From an uncultured Collinsella sp. (GTDB lineage Bacteria > Actinomycetota > Coriobacteriia > Coriobacteriales > Coriobacteriaceae): a DNA stretch of 13,133 nt. The notes beneath the pieces were generated by a model. It ran no database searches. It was not told the DNA's origin and saw only the letters and a list, made by a program, of their open reading frames with translations. The stretch's first letter is position 1. The number at the start of each line of letters is the position of its first letter. The stretch lies in NCBI GenBank assembly GCA_902496845.1, contig CABVCJ010000052.1, positions 1 through 13,133 on the forward strand, read 5' to 3'. Below are positions 6,356 through 12,736 of this stretch, one piece after another. Made by a program: the position numbers and the translations under genes.

Positions 6356-6602
6356 GTGGGTACCTTAGCGACGTGCAAAAACGGGAGTTTTCAGCATCGA
6401 CGAGGGGTTATTTATTGCATAATGCGGCGGCATTTGCCGCCGCAGGGCTTTACTTGAGTGTAAATGTCGACTGATGTTCCCCAGTTGTTGCCTAACATAC
6501 ATCAAAATCAGCGGCATCGGTGCAAAATAGATCAATTCGAAGCTCCTTGGATACCCGGCTTTGCTGAAAACTCCCGTTTTTGCACGTCGCCTGGGTACCC
6601 AC
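6356..6602. repeat. MITE-like element with 41-bp inverted ends
   Basis: Arms 6356-6396 and 6562-6602 are reverse complements at 38 of 41 positions and share GACGTGCAAAAACGGGAG. The right arm ends four bases before the stop codon of the nuclease-like gene. The left arm starts at the IS junction: the first bases GTGGGTA are also the IS target duplication, so the IS inserted into the tip of this element. The interior has no convincing gene; a short frame across it is probably spurious. I could not find a target duplication for this element itself. Possible natures are a MITE or a large REP/BIME-type repeat. Confidence 0.75.
6423..6444. repeat. 10-bp perfect GC hairpin inside the MITE-like element
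   Basis: TGCGGCGGCA and TGCCGCCGCA are separated by only TT. A T-poor tail (GGGCTTTACTT) follows on the plus strand and A/T-rich sequence on the minus strand, so it might weakly terminate leftward transcription from the nuclease-like gene. Confidence 0.6.
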
Positions 6603-6606
6603 CCCG

Positions 6607-7806
6607 TCAGTCCGCCTCTGTTCTGGCCCCGTACACCCTGCCTTCGGGCGTGGAAGTGCTTGTTTGAGCGAACTCCGGGCAATCCAACTCGATGACTTGC
6701 ATGTCGTCGATGGCTGGGGCATCGTTGATTGTCGGGTCGTTCAGCGAGATGCCTTCGAGCACGGCGTGTTCGAGCTCAAGTACACTACGCTGCTCTGCAT
6801 CTTGACAGAGGAGCTCATTAATACGCTTCTTTTCCTCGATAAATCTCCTGAGCACAAATCGTCGCAGCTCTTCTTGCTTAATTGCAAAATCTTTGGGTAG
6901 GCGCGATGGGCGAATGCCCTCCTTTCGCTGGATCGCCTCCATGACCCTGGCGAAGGCGCTGGCGTGCATAAAGGAATAGCGACTGACGGTAATGATTCCG
7001 TAGCCCATGGACGCCAGCGCGTTCTTGCGCTCTTCGTCAATGGCGCGGTCTTCTTCGGCATCGTGCTGAAATCCGTTGTATTCGATGTCGGTTCGGGACC
7101 GCTTGAGATATGCATCCATATAGAACTTTTCGCGCCGCGTGAGGTCTTTTGCGGCAGCTGTGACCTTTACTTCGTAGTCGGTCTCGATCTCGCTAATGCC
7201 CAGCCCGCCCTCGCGTCTGGGCAGCGTGAGCATCATTACAAACGCCGTTTCCATTGGCGAGCGGCATCCGTCTCGCACGCAACGGACGGCTTTTCGGGCA
7301 AGTTCGAGCCCCTTGCAGTCGGTGAGGGAGTTAAAAAAGTGCTTGAGACTCGAGGTCGAGGTGAGCGCGAAGCGCTCGGTATAGGCTGTCGAGGCATCGC
7401 GCCCAAGGGAATAGGCGCCACACAGTTCGAAGTAGTACTCCACAAGTTCGCGAAAGGGAAGATAGGTTGCGGCCTGAAGCGCGCAGAGTTCGACGCCGAC
7501 TATATAGATGCCGTCAGCGAGTTCGATAAAGCGCGAGCCCGAGAAACGCTTAGACGATACGTGGCATTTGCAGCCCGGTATGTTGCGCACGTTTGCGCGC
7601 TCGAACACCGTTGTATCGAGCGGCGCGCCGTTATCAAGGGCGATATTGTGCCTGGCGAGCCAGTCGGCGGCAGAGTCGAGAAGTTCCTTGCTGGGGCGTG
7701 CCCCGTAGATTTTGGCGGGACTGCAGGGCTCGGTTCCAATTGCGGATACCGAGTATGCGGCTTGGTAGACCGTTTTTGCCGTGTTATGTGAAAGCACGAT
7801 ACTCAT
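6607..7806 (-). CDS. DUF559-like / PD-(D/E)XK nuclease-fold protein, function unknown
   Basis: A 399-residue protein that I recognise only at fold level. Residues 183-280 match the pattern of DUF559/Vsr-like proteins: 'SPMETAF' (E186), then 'RTDIEYNGFQHD' (D240-x-E242, H248), then 'ERKNALASMGYGIITVS' (K261), a likely PD-(D/E)XK core. The N-terminal half has no clear motif but contains 'CKCH' (79-82) and a 'DGIYIVGVELCALQAATYL' stretch like that of AbiEi/DUF559 proteins in actinobacteria. The C-terminal 100 residues are charged and low in motifs. The frame stays open upstream to 7929, but the usual N-terminus begins at 'MSIVLSHNT' (ATG at 7806); no good Shine-Dalgarno is visible there. It lies alone between the exonuclease gene's terminator and mobile DNA, which fits an accessory or defence-type gene. 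Catalysis and role are inference. Confidence 0.72.
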   Translation of the reverse strand: MSIVLSHNTAKTVYQAAYSVSAIGTEPCSPAKIYGARPSKELLDSAADWLARHNIALDNGAPLDTTVFERANVRNIPGCKCHVSSKRFSGSRFIELADGIYIVGVELCALQAATYLPFRELVEYYFELCGAYSLGRDASTAYTERFALTSTSSLKHFFNSLTDCKGLELARKAVRCVRDGCRSPMETAFVMMLTLPRREGGLGISEIETDYEVKVTAAAKDLTRREKFYMDAYLKRSRTDIEYNGFQHDAEEDRAIDEERKNALASMGYGIITVSRYSFMHASAFARVMEAIQRKEGIRPSRLPKDFAIKQEELRRFVLRRFIEEKKRINELLCQDAEQRSVLELEHAVLEGISLNDPTINDAPAIDDMQVIELDCPEFAQTSTSTPEGRVYGARTEAD

Positions 7807-8110
7807 ACAGATAGCATGGCAGACCAGGCGGCGGGGCTCGCGATAAACGCCAAGGCAAAATGTTGCGACATAACGAAAGCTGTCCAAGAGTTTGACGCCA
7901 ATGATGGAGAAAGATGCCATTTGGAACATTGTCGCAGCTCGCTGGCTACGCAGGCCTCCACAACTGATGCCGGTCAGCGCCGTTTTGATTCAAAAGCGGC
8001 GTCAAAAATGATGTGTAATTTGGCTTGAACATGCGCAAACGAAGTTCTTAGTTGTACTTAGTTGTGCGGCGGCTAGGCTCCGATGGCCGGGGGCCGCGTG
8101 CGCGGTGCCG
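7807..8110. other. 304-base gap upstream of the nuclease-like gene
   Basis: I see no convincing gene. The leftward frame of the nuclease-like gene runs 41 codons into it, to 7929, without coding character. An imperfect palindrome lies at about 7978-8001 (CGCCGTTTTGA/TCAAAAGCGGCG). A short tandem repeat, TTAGTTGTAC TTAGTTGTGC, lies near 8047-8066. The promoter of the nuclease-like gene should be here, but no clear -35/-10 pair stands out. Confidence 0.5.
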
Positions 8111-8144
8111 AAAAAACAGGCCGATATCCACTTGGATATCGGCC
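8111..8144 (-). terminator. Rho-independent terminator of the exonuclease gene
   Basis: GGCCGATATCC (8119-8129) pairs perfectly with GGATATCGGCC (8134-8144) around a 4-base loop. On the minus strand the stem is followed by TGTTTTTT (8111-8118). It lies about 90 bases beyond the stop codon of the leftward exonuclease gene. Confidence 0.92.
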
Positions 8145-8232
8145 CGCATTGCGTCGCTTGAGAGGGGTGCCTCGGCGTATCGCTTTTGCACAGGCGCTAT
8201 GGCCCGACAGGTATTGCTCGCGAATGGCGCTT

Positions 8233-9201
8233 TTACTTGGCAAATAGGTTCTTGAGGTTGAACTCGGCCTGGACGGTACGGAGCATGAGGTCGGTGTCGT
8301 CGAGGCCCAGGTGCTGCTCGTTGGCGTCGGCGGCGAGGGTGCCGCGACGGCGTGCCCAGTTCTCGAGCGCGGCGGGCGCGGACTCGCGGGGGAGCGAGCG
8401 CACGTCGGCGTCCAGGCTGCGGCAGATCTGGCGCGAGTCGATGACGATGATCTTGCCGGCGCGGCGTGCCTCGGCGTAACCGTCCAGGTGGATCTTGAAC
8501 CAGCTGTCCTCAAAGGCGGCGTTGTGCGCCATGTACGGGTACTTCTTCATAAGCTTGAGCAGCTGCTTTTGCAGCTCCTTGTTCTCGCGGAAGGGCGTTT
8601 TGCCGTCAATGTCATCCCAGGTGATGTGGTGGATATTCGACAGCGGCACATCCTCGCCGCGGTAGATATCGGGCAGACCGCAGTAGTGCGCCTCGGCGTC
8701 GTGCGGGATGGCGTCGCTGGTGAGCTCCATGATCTCCCAGCCCACGTTGATGATGTAGCCGCGCTCGGGTGCGCGGCCGGTGGTCTCGATGTCGATGCCG
8801 AGCACCGTGCCCTGGATGGGCTTGCGAGCGTAGGCGACACCGAGCGCGTCGCGGTCGCCGCGGATCTCGCGCATGACGGACGCGGCGGTGCGCTTTTGCA
8901 TCTTGCCGATGGCGGCGCAGGTGTCGGCGTCGGACAGGCCGCGCGAAAGCGTCGCGGGCGTCACGTTGCGCAGGCGCGCCTCGCCAATCTGGTCGCACAG
9001 GTCGCGGTTGCGGTCGGCCAGGTCGCGCACGGTGGCAAAGTCGAAGCCGGGGTCGTCCTCGGCGGTAAAGTACTCGGTTTCGAGCACCTTGAGGGCCTCT
9101 TCGCCTTTCTGACGCTCGGATTCCATGGCGCCGTGGTCGCCGTAGATAAACATGGGGATAAACGGCTGGCGCTCGTATTCGAGTGCTTGCGATACGTTCA
9201 T
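8233..9201 (-). CDS. DEDDh-family 3'-5' exonuclease domain protein
   Basis: A 322-residue protein. The C-terminal half (about 130-315) is a DnaQ-like exonuclease: ExoI 'GIDIETTG' (D137, E139), ExoII 'MAHNAAFEDSWF' (H226, N227), and ExoIII 'HLGLDDTDLM' with H297 and D302 in the canonical H-x4-D spacing. In ExoII the usual 'HNAxFD' reads 'HNAAFED', so the aspartate is either replaced by E231 or shifted to D232. The N-terminal 125 residues are charged, have no domain I recognise, and include 'TPATLSRGLSDADTCAAIGKMQKRT'. The likely reaction is 3'-5' removal of nucleotides from DNA or RNA with two metal ions; the substrate is unknown. The ATG at 9201 is chosen because AAGGAG lies eight bases upstream; a longer frame to 9279 lacks such support. 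Confidence 0.88.
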   Translation of the reverse strand: MNVSQALEYERQPFIPMFIYGDHGAMESERQKGEEALKVLETEYFTAEDDPGFDFATVRDLADRNRDLCDQIGEARLRNVTPATLSRGLSDADTCAAIGKMQKRTAASVMREIRGDRDALGVAYARKPIQGTVLGIDIETTGRAPERGYIINVGWEIMELTSDAIPHDAEAHYCGLPDIYRGEDVPLSNIHHITWDDIDGKTPFRENKELQKQLLKLMKKYPYMAHNAAFEDSWFKIHLDGYAEARRAGKIIVIDSRQICRSLDADVRSLPRESAPAALENWARRRGTLAADANEQHLGLDDTDLMLRTVQAEFNLKNLFAK

Positions 9202-9270
9202 ATGCTGCTCCTTGCACGGGCCGCGTCGTGCGGCTCGGGTTTGTCGAGTTATGGCGAGATGATAGTTTAC

Positions 9271-9340
9271 CATGGGCAACTATTGGCATCGCGCCTAGGA
9301 CAATTACAATACCCTAGTTGACCGCTAGGACTTTTACAAT
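9271..9340 (+). promoter_or_regulatory. Promoter and repeated motifs before the putative manganese exporter
   Basis: A promoter candidate has -35 TTGGCA (9283-9288), a 16-base spacer and -10 TACAAT (9305-9310). Two direct repeats of the form CTAGGACnnTTACAAT (9295-9310 and 9325-9340, 14 of 16 identical) start exactly 30 bases apart. CCTAG (9313-9317) and CTAGG (9325-9329) form an inverted pair. The 11-mer CATGGGCAACT (9271-9281), shared with the dtxR-like upstream region, abuts the -35. I saw no yybP-ykoY-like riboswitch in this short leader. Confidence 0.55.
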
Positions 9341-9372
9341 GCTGCCGAAAGACACGAAAGGTTCCATCCGTC

Positions 9373-10467
9373 ATGGATTTGCTGATTGATATTCTGCTCG
9401 ACGCCGGCAAGGACACGCTCTCGCTGGTGCCGTTCTTGTTGGCGACATATCTGGTCCTCGAGACGCTCGAGCATGTGGCAGGCGATCGCGTCAACGGCGC
9501 CGTCAAGCGTGCCGGCGCCGCTGGCCCCGTGGTCGGCTCGTTACTGGGCATAGTGCCGCAGTGCGGCTTTTCGGCCATGGCGGCAACGCTGTACGCCGGT
9601 CGCGTCGTGACGCTGGGAACCCTGGTGGCGGTGTTTCTTTCGACCTCCGACGAGATGCTGCCGCTGCTACTTGCCGAGCAGGTTCCCGTGCAGACTATGG
9701 CGATGCTTTTGGCTTCGAAAGCGCTGATCGCACTGGTCACGGGCCTTATTGTAGATGCCGCCATTCGCGGTCTGCGTCGCAACGCCCGTGCGCATGCGGC
9801 GATTCGTCGTACCGTGTTGGGGACCACTGTCAATCCGGCGCACGTTAACTGCGCGCATGACGACCACAGCGGCGGTGACATCATCGACGAGGTTGCCGAG
9901 GCGGGCGTGAGCGCCGACCACATCCATGAGCTGTGCGAGCGCGACCATTGCGGTTGTGATGAAGACGAGGATGAGGACGAGCGCGAACACGGACATGGCC
10001 ACGACCACGGACACGAGGGCGGGCACGAACACCATCACGACCATGGTCGCTCCCACTCACACGAAGGTGTGCCCGTCCTGTCGATTATCCGCAGCGCCAT
10101 CTCGCATACCGTGCAGGTATCGGTATTCATTTTCCTGGTGACGCTGGTTCTGGTCGCCGTACTCGAGACCTTTGGCGAGTCCGCAATCGAGCAGTTCCTG
10201 CGCGGCAACGAGACGCTCGCCGTTCTGGGTTCGGCGCTTGTCGGCCTGATCCCCAACTGCTCGGCGAGCGTGGTCATTACGCAGCTGTATCTGGAAGGCG
10301 CGCTGCAACTGGCACCGATGCTCGCCGGCACGCTCATTTCCGCCGGCGTGGGCTACCTGGTGCTGTTCCGCACCAACCGCAGCGCTCGCGAAAACGCCGT
10401 GTTCCTGGTCATGATGTACGTCATCGGCGCTGGCTGGGGCCTCGTCCTATCTGCCTTTGGCCTCTAA
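9373..10467 (+). CDS. Putative manganese/heavy-metal exporter (ArsP_2-like family)
   Basis: A 364-residue polytopic membrane protein built of two related halves. Each half carries a 'G-x-(V/I)-P-x-C' motif: 'GIVPQCGFSAMA' (59-70) and 'GLIPNCSASVVI' (291-302). Hydrophobic helices flank each motif, which is typical of the family annotated as putative manganese transporter / 10-TM heavy-metal exporter. The halves are joined by a soluble loop (about 155-232) rich in His, Asp and Glu, with 'GHGHDHGHEGGHEHHHDHG'-type repeats and Cys residues in 'DHCGCDED'; it probably binds metal. Export of Mn2+ or another divalent cation is inferred from family and loop. ATG 9373 has GAAAGG at 9355-9360, a little far upstream. 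It is monocistronic and ends at a strong terminator. It is divergent from the exonuclease gene. Confidence 0.85.
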   Translation: MDLLIDILLDAGKDTLSLVPFLLATYLVLETLEHVAGDRVNGAVKRAGAAGPVVGSLLGIVPQCGFSAMAATLYAGRVVTLGTLVAVFLSTSDEMLPLLLAEQVPVQTMAMLLASKALIALVTGLIVDAAIRGLRRNARAHAAIRRTVLGTTVNPAHVNCAHDDHSGGDIIDEVAEAGVSADHIHELCERDHCGCDEDEDEDEREHGHGHDHGHEGGHEHHHDHGRSHSHEGVPVLSIIRSAISHTVQVSVFIFLVTLVLVAVLETFGESAIEQFLRGNETLAVLGSALVGLIPNCSASVVITQLYLEGALQLAPMLAGTLISAGVGYLVLFRTNRSARENAVFLVMMYVIGAGWGLVLSAFGL

Positions 10468-10480
10468 GTAGGCCTAACAA

Positions 10481-10553
10481 AACGGGCTTCAAAATAGCCA
10501 TGCACGGCGCTTGCACAATGCGGCGACGCATGGCATTTTGAAGCCCGTTTTTT
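10481..10553 (+). terminator. Long-stem terminator of the exporter gene
   Basis: AACGGGCTTCAAAAT (10481-10495) pairs with 10535-10549. GCCATGC (10497-10503) pairs with 10528-10534, giving a 22-bp stem with one bulged base, and a run of T follows (10548-10553). On the other strand the flanking A-run also gives a T-tract, so it may work in both directions. Confidence 0.9.
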
Positions 10554-10587
10554 GTTGAGCCATGGATCCTGAGCGCTCACACCGCCC

Positions 10588-10632
10588 AAAACAAAAAGGC
10601 AGATTTTTAGGTATGTCCCAAAAATCTGCCTT
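10588..10632 (-). terminator. Terminator of the DUF308-yaiI operon
   Basis: AAGGCAGATTTTT (10596-10608) pairs perfectly with 10620-10632 around an 11-base loop. On the minus strand the stem is followed by TTTTTGTTTTGG. It begins two bases beyond the TAA of the leftward gene and faces the exporter terminator. Confidence 0.88.
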
Positions 10633-10634
10633 GG

Positions 10635-11117
10635 TTAGCGCAGCAGCTCGGTGAGGTTGCGCTTAAAGCGGGCGCGGTCTTCACTGGTGAAGGCTGCCGG
10701 CCCGCGGGTGCGACCGCCGGCGCGACGCACCTTCTTTTCCTCGTGGCGAATAAACAGCTGCATGTCGATGGTCGCCTTGTCGTACACGCGCCCGCGCACA
10801 CCGATGGCGGCGGCATTGCGGCCGAGCACCATGCTCGCCAGGCCAATGTCCTGCGTCACGACCACGTCACCCGCCTGCAGACGTTCGACAATGGCAAAGT
10901 CTGCGCTGTCGGCGCCTACGCTCACATCGAGCGTAGTGACCCAAAAGCCGCGTCGTGCGTGCTCGGCATCGCGCGGATCGTCGCGGCGAATGTGCCGCTC
11001 CAGGTTTTGCGTGCTGTTGCCGGCGATAACCACGGCGACGCCCGCCCGCCGCGCGCAGTCGATCGACTCGCGCGTGACCGGGCAGGCGTCGGCATCAATA
11101 AAGAGCGTTCTTTGCAT
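10635..11117 (-). CDS. YaiI/YqxD family protein (UPF0178, DUF188)
   Basis: A 160-residue soluble protein with the family's conserved marks: 'FIDADACPV' at the N-terminus, 'VSVGADSADFAIV' near residue 65, 'DVVVTQDIGLASMVLGRNA' near 83, 'GRVYD' near 108, and the C-terminal 'RTRGPAAFTSEDRARFKRNL'. The Asp-rich N-terminus and 'TQDIGLA' block resemble a PIN/NYN-like nuclease fold, so RNA cleavage has been suggested for related folds; the biochemical role of this family is not established. The length is normal. Its ATG directly follows the stop codon of the upstream gene with no gap, so the two are translationally linked. Confidence 0.94.
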   Translation of the reverse strand: MQRTLFIDADACPVTRESIDCARRAGVAVVIAGNSTQNLERHIRRDDPRDAEHARRGFWVTTLDVSVGADSADFAIVERLQAGDVVVTQDIGLASMVLGRNAAAIGVRGRVYDKATIDMQLFIRHEEKKVRRAGGRTRGPAAFTSEDRARFKRNLTELLR

Positions 11118-11720
11118 CTAGTGCACCAGCTTGCCAAAGCGGATAGCACGAATAATCAGCGTCACGCCAAACACCAGGAGTGCAGCGCCGGTAAAGATGA
11201 CGAGCATCTTGGCCGACCACAGCGGGTAGATGAACACGAACATGCCGGCGATGATGGAGAGCGCACCGCTCAGGATGGCGAGGGCGCGGTTGGACGAAAG
11301 CTCGGACTCCAGAATGGACATAACACCTTCGACGATCCAGCCAAAACCGGCCACGACCACCACGAGCGTGGTGAGCGTCGCGGTCGAGAAGGCCTGATTG
11401 CGCAGGATTATGACGCCGCCCAGAATGATGAGCAGGTTGGAGATGATGCTCGTCACGCGCCAACCGGCGGGCAGCAGCGGCTCAAAAATGGCGGTGAACA
11501 GCCTGACGCCAGCTGTGATCACAAAGTAGAAGCCCAGGACGGTCGTCAGGAAGACGAGGGACTTGGCGGGTGCAAACAGCAGCGCGATGCCGGCAAGTAG
11601 TGCGATGACGCCCGTGACGGCGTAGATCCAGCGCACGGCCTTGATTGCCTTGTCTGCCATGCTTTTCTCGTCAAATCCAAACAAATTTGACTGCTGGTCG
11701 TCGTTCTTAAAGATGCCCAT
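11118..11720 (-). CDS. HdeD-like / DUF308 membrane protein
   Basis: A 200-residue integral membrane protein with about six hydrophobic helices in three hairpin pairs, from 'IYAVTGVIALLAGIALLF' to 'LVIFTGAALLVFGVTLIIRAI'. Repeated 'ILGGVIIL', 'ILSGALSIIAGMFVFIYP' and 'AGFGWIVEGVMSI' segments are the DUF308 pattern also found in E. coli HdeD, an acid-resistance membrane protein. The soluble N-terminus ('MGIFKNDDQQSNLFGFDEKS') is polar. Whether this protein acts in acid tolerance is unknown. ATG 11720 is preceded by AAAGGAG five bases upstream, which favours it over a frame opening 11 codons earlier. It is the first gene of a two-gene operon with the yaiI-like gene. Confidence 0.88.
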   Translation of the reverse strand: MGIFKNDDQQSNLFGFDEKSMADKAIKAVRWIYAVTGVIALLAGIALLFAPAKSLVFLTTVLGFYFVITAGVRLFTAIFEPLLPAGWRVTSIISNLLIILGGVIILRNQAFSTATLTTLVVVVAGFGWIVEGVMSILESELSSNRALAILSGALSIIAGMFVFIYPLWSAKMLVIFTGAALLVFGVTLIIRAIRFGKLVH

Positions 11721-11935
11721 GAGGTCTCCTTTCCGCGTGGCGTTTGCCGTCATTGTTGTTTTTGCGGCGTATGCCGCAGTTGCTACAACAAGTATCGCCT
11801 AAAGGCGCTGACGTATGGGTCGGGGAGGGCGAAGTGTAACCCAAAGGCCCCGATTTGTTCTCGTTGTTCCCCATGTCGCGTTATTCTATTTAACAGGTGT
11901 AGAACATTGCGGCTCTGTTCGTTATTGTCTGCGTT

Positions 11936-11954
11936 TTAGGTTAGATTTTCTAAG
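11936..11954 (+). promoter_or_regulatory. Iron-box-like imperfect palindrome upstream of the nitroreductase gene
   Basis: The sequence starts TTAGGTTAG, identical to the left half of the DtxR/IdeR consensus, but the right half is poorly matched (12 of 19 overall). It lies 28 bases before the nitroreductase ATG. The rest of the 261-base gap (11721-11981) holds a small hairpin, TGCGGC/GCCGCA near 11773-11788, and the unplaced divergent promoters. Confidence 0.25.
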
Positions 11955-11981
11955 AACAATTGGCTTGTATTGGGGGTCTCT

Positions 11982-12653
11982 ATGAACGAAGCTGTTCCCG
12001 CGGCGCCGTCGAGTGCGGAGTCGATGGCAAAGCAAGGCTGTGAAAAGCTTGGCTTGGATACGTTTGATGCGCTGGTTCGTCGCGCTCGCACATGCCGCCG
12101 TTTTGACGAGTCCATGCGCGTGCCGCGCGAGTTTTTGCTCGAGCTGGCAGAGCTGGCGCACCTGGCTCCCTGCGGCGCTAATGCTCAGCGTCTGCGTTTT
12201 CATGTGGTGAGCGGTGCTGAGGACTGCGCGCGTGTATTTGATGAGCTCGCGTGGGCCGGTGCGCTCAAGGACTGGCCGGGCCCTGCCGAGGGCGAGCGCC
12301 CGACCGGCTACATCGCGATTCTTGCCGAGCGCGCCGTTCCCGGCAAGCCCGCCGCGCCTGTTACCGAGGTCGACACGGGCATCGCGGCTCAGACGATGAT
12401 GCTCGCCGCCCGCAGCGCCACCCCCGAGGTGGCGGCTTGCATGTTCAAGGCCTTTACGCCCCGCGCGATCGACGCCATGGGGCTCGATAACGACAAATAC
12501 GAGCTCAAGCTAATCATGGCGTTTGGCGTTCCGGCCGAAACGCAGATCATCGATGCGATCGATTCCAACCCGGATGGTTCTATCAATTACTGGCGCGATG
12601 GGGCGCAGGTGCATCACGTGCCCAAGCGTCCGCTTGCCGACGTGCTGCTGTAG
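11982..12653 (+). CDS. Nitroreductase-family FMN protein
   Basis: A 223-residue protein of the NAD(P)H/FMN nitroreductase fold. The N-terminal flavin-binding pattern is 'RRARTCRRFDESMRVPREFLLELAELAHLAPCGANAQRLRFHVVSG', where 'RRSxRxF' is modified to 'RRARTCRRF' and 'APSGxNxQ' to 'APCGANAQ'. A mid-protein 'DTGIAAQTMMLAARS' matches the conserved helix near the flavin. The C-terminus 'YWRDGAQVHHVPKRPLADVLL' is like that of gut actinobacterial homologues I recall. The fold reduces nitroaromatics, quinones or similar acceptors; the true substrate is unknown. The ATG at 11982 is preceded by GGGGG at 11972-11976. A TTG at 11970 would add four residues and is less likely. Confidence 0.86.
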   Translation: MNEAVPAAPSSAESMAKQGCEKLGLDTFDALVRRARTCRRFDESMRVPREFLLELAELAHLAPCGANAQRLRFHVVSGAEDCARVFDELAWAGALKDWPGPAEGERPTGYIAILAERAVPGKPAAPVTEVDTGIAAQTMMLAARSATPEVAACMFKAFTPRAIDAMGLDNDKYELKLIMAFGVPAETQIIDAIDSNPDGSINYWRDGAQVHHVPKRPLADVLL

Positions 12654-12686
12654 TTGCGCGTCGTTGCGGCGCGATCCGGCAGTAAA

Positions 12687-12721
12687 ACCACCACAAAGGT
12701 GCCTGTCTCCTTTGTGGTGGT
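12687..12721. repeat. REP-like hairpin between nitroreductase and phosphatase genes
   Basis: ACCACCACAAAGG (12687-12699) pairs perfectly with CCTTTGTGGTGGT (12709-12721) around the loop TGCCTGTCT. No T-run follows on the plus strand; on the minus strand TTTT follows the stem. The same hairpin sequence is, from memory, common between Collinsella genes, so it may be a dispersed repeat rather than a dedicated terminator. Confidence 0.6.
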
Positions 12722-12736
12722 GCGAGGGGAGGGCAT

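Noticed and set aside
4906..6474. 522-codon plus-strand frame over the IS
   Set aside because: It is antisense to the intact transposase, crosses the IS end, and has low-complexity Ala/Arg/Gly composition without motifs.
6365..6682. Small frame across the MITE-like element
   Set aside because: It is formed by inverted-repeat arms read through, giving 'KTGVF' and 'KTPVF' echoes at both ends; no start signal and it overlaps the nuclease-like gene.
7978..8001. Terminator for the nuclease-like or a neighbouring gene
   Set aside because: The palindrome is imperfect, has almost no loop, lacks a T-run on either strand and lies upstream of the nuclease-like gene.
8311..9321. 336-codon plus-strand frame opposite the exonuclease
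   Set aside because: It is antisense to a gene with clear DEDDh motifs and its own Shine-Dalgarno and terminator.
9202..9372. Manganese (yybP-ykoY) riboswitch before the putative manganese exporter
   Set aside because: The leader is short and I did not see the conserved paired elements of that riboswitch; promoter repeats explain the segment better.
10743..11600. 285-codon plus-strand frame opposite the yaiI-like and DUF308 genes
   Set aside because: It spans two well-supported minus-strand genes and is full of His/Asp/Arg typical of antisense reading.
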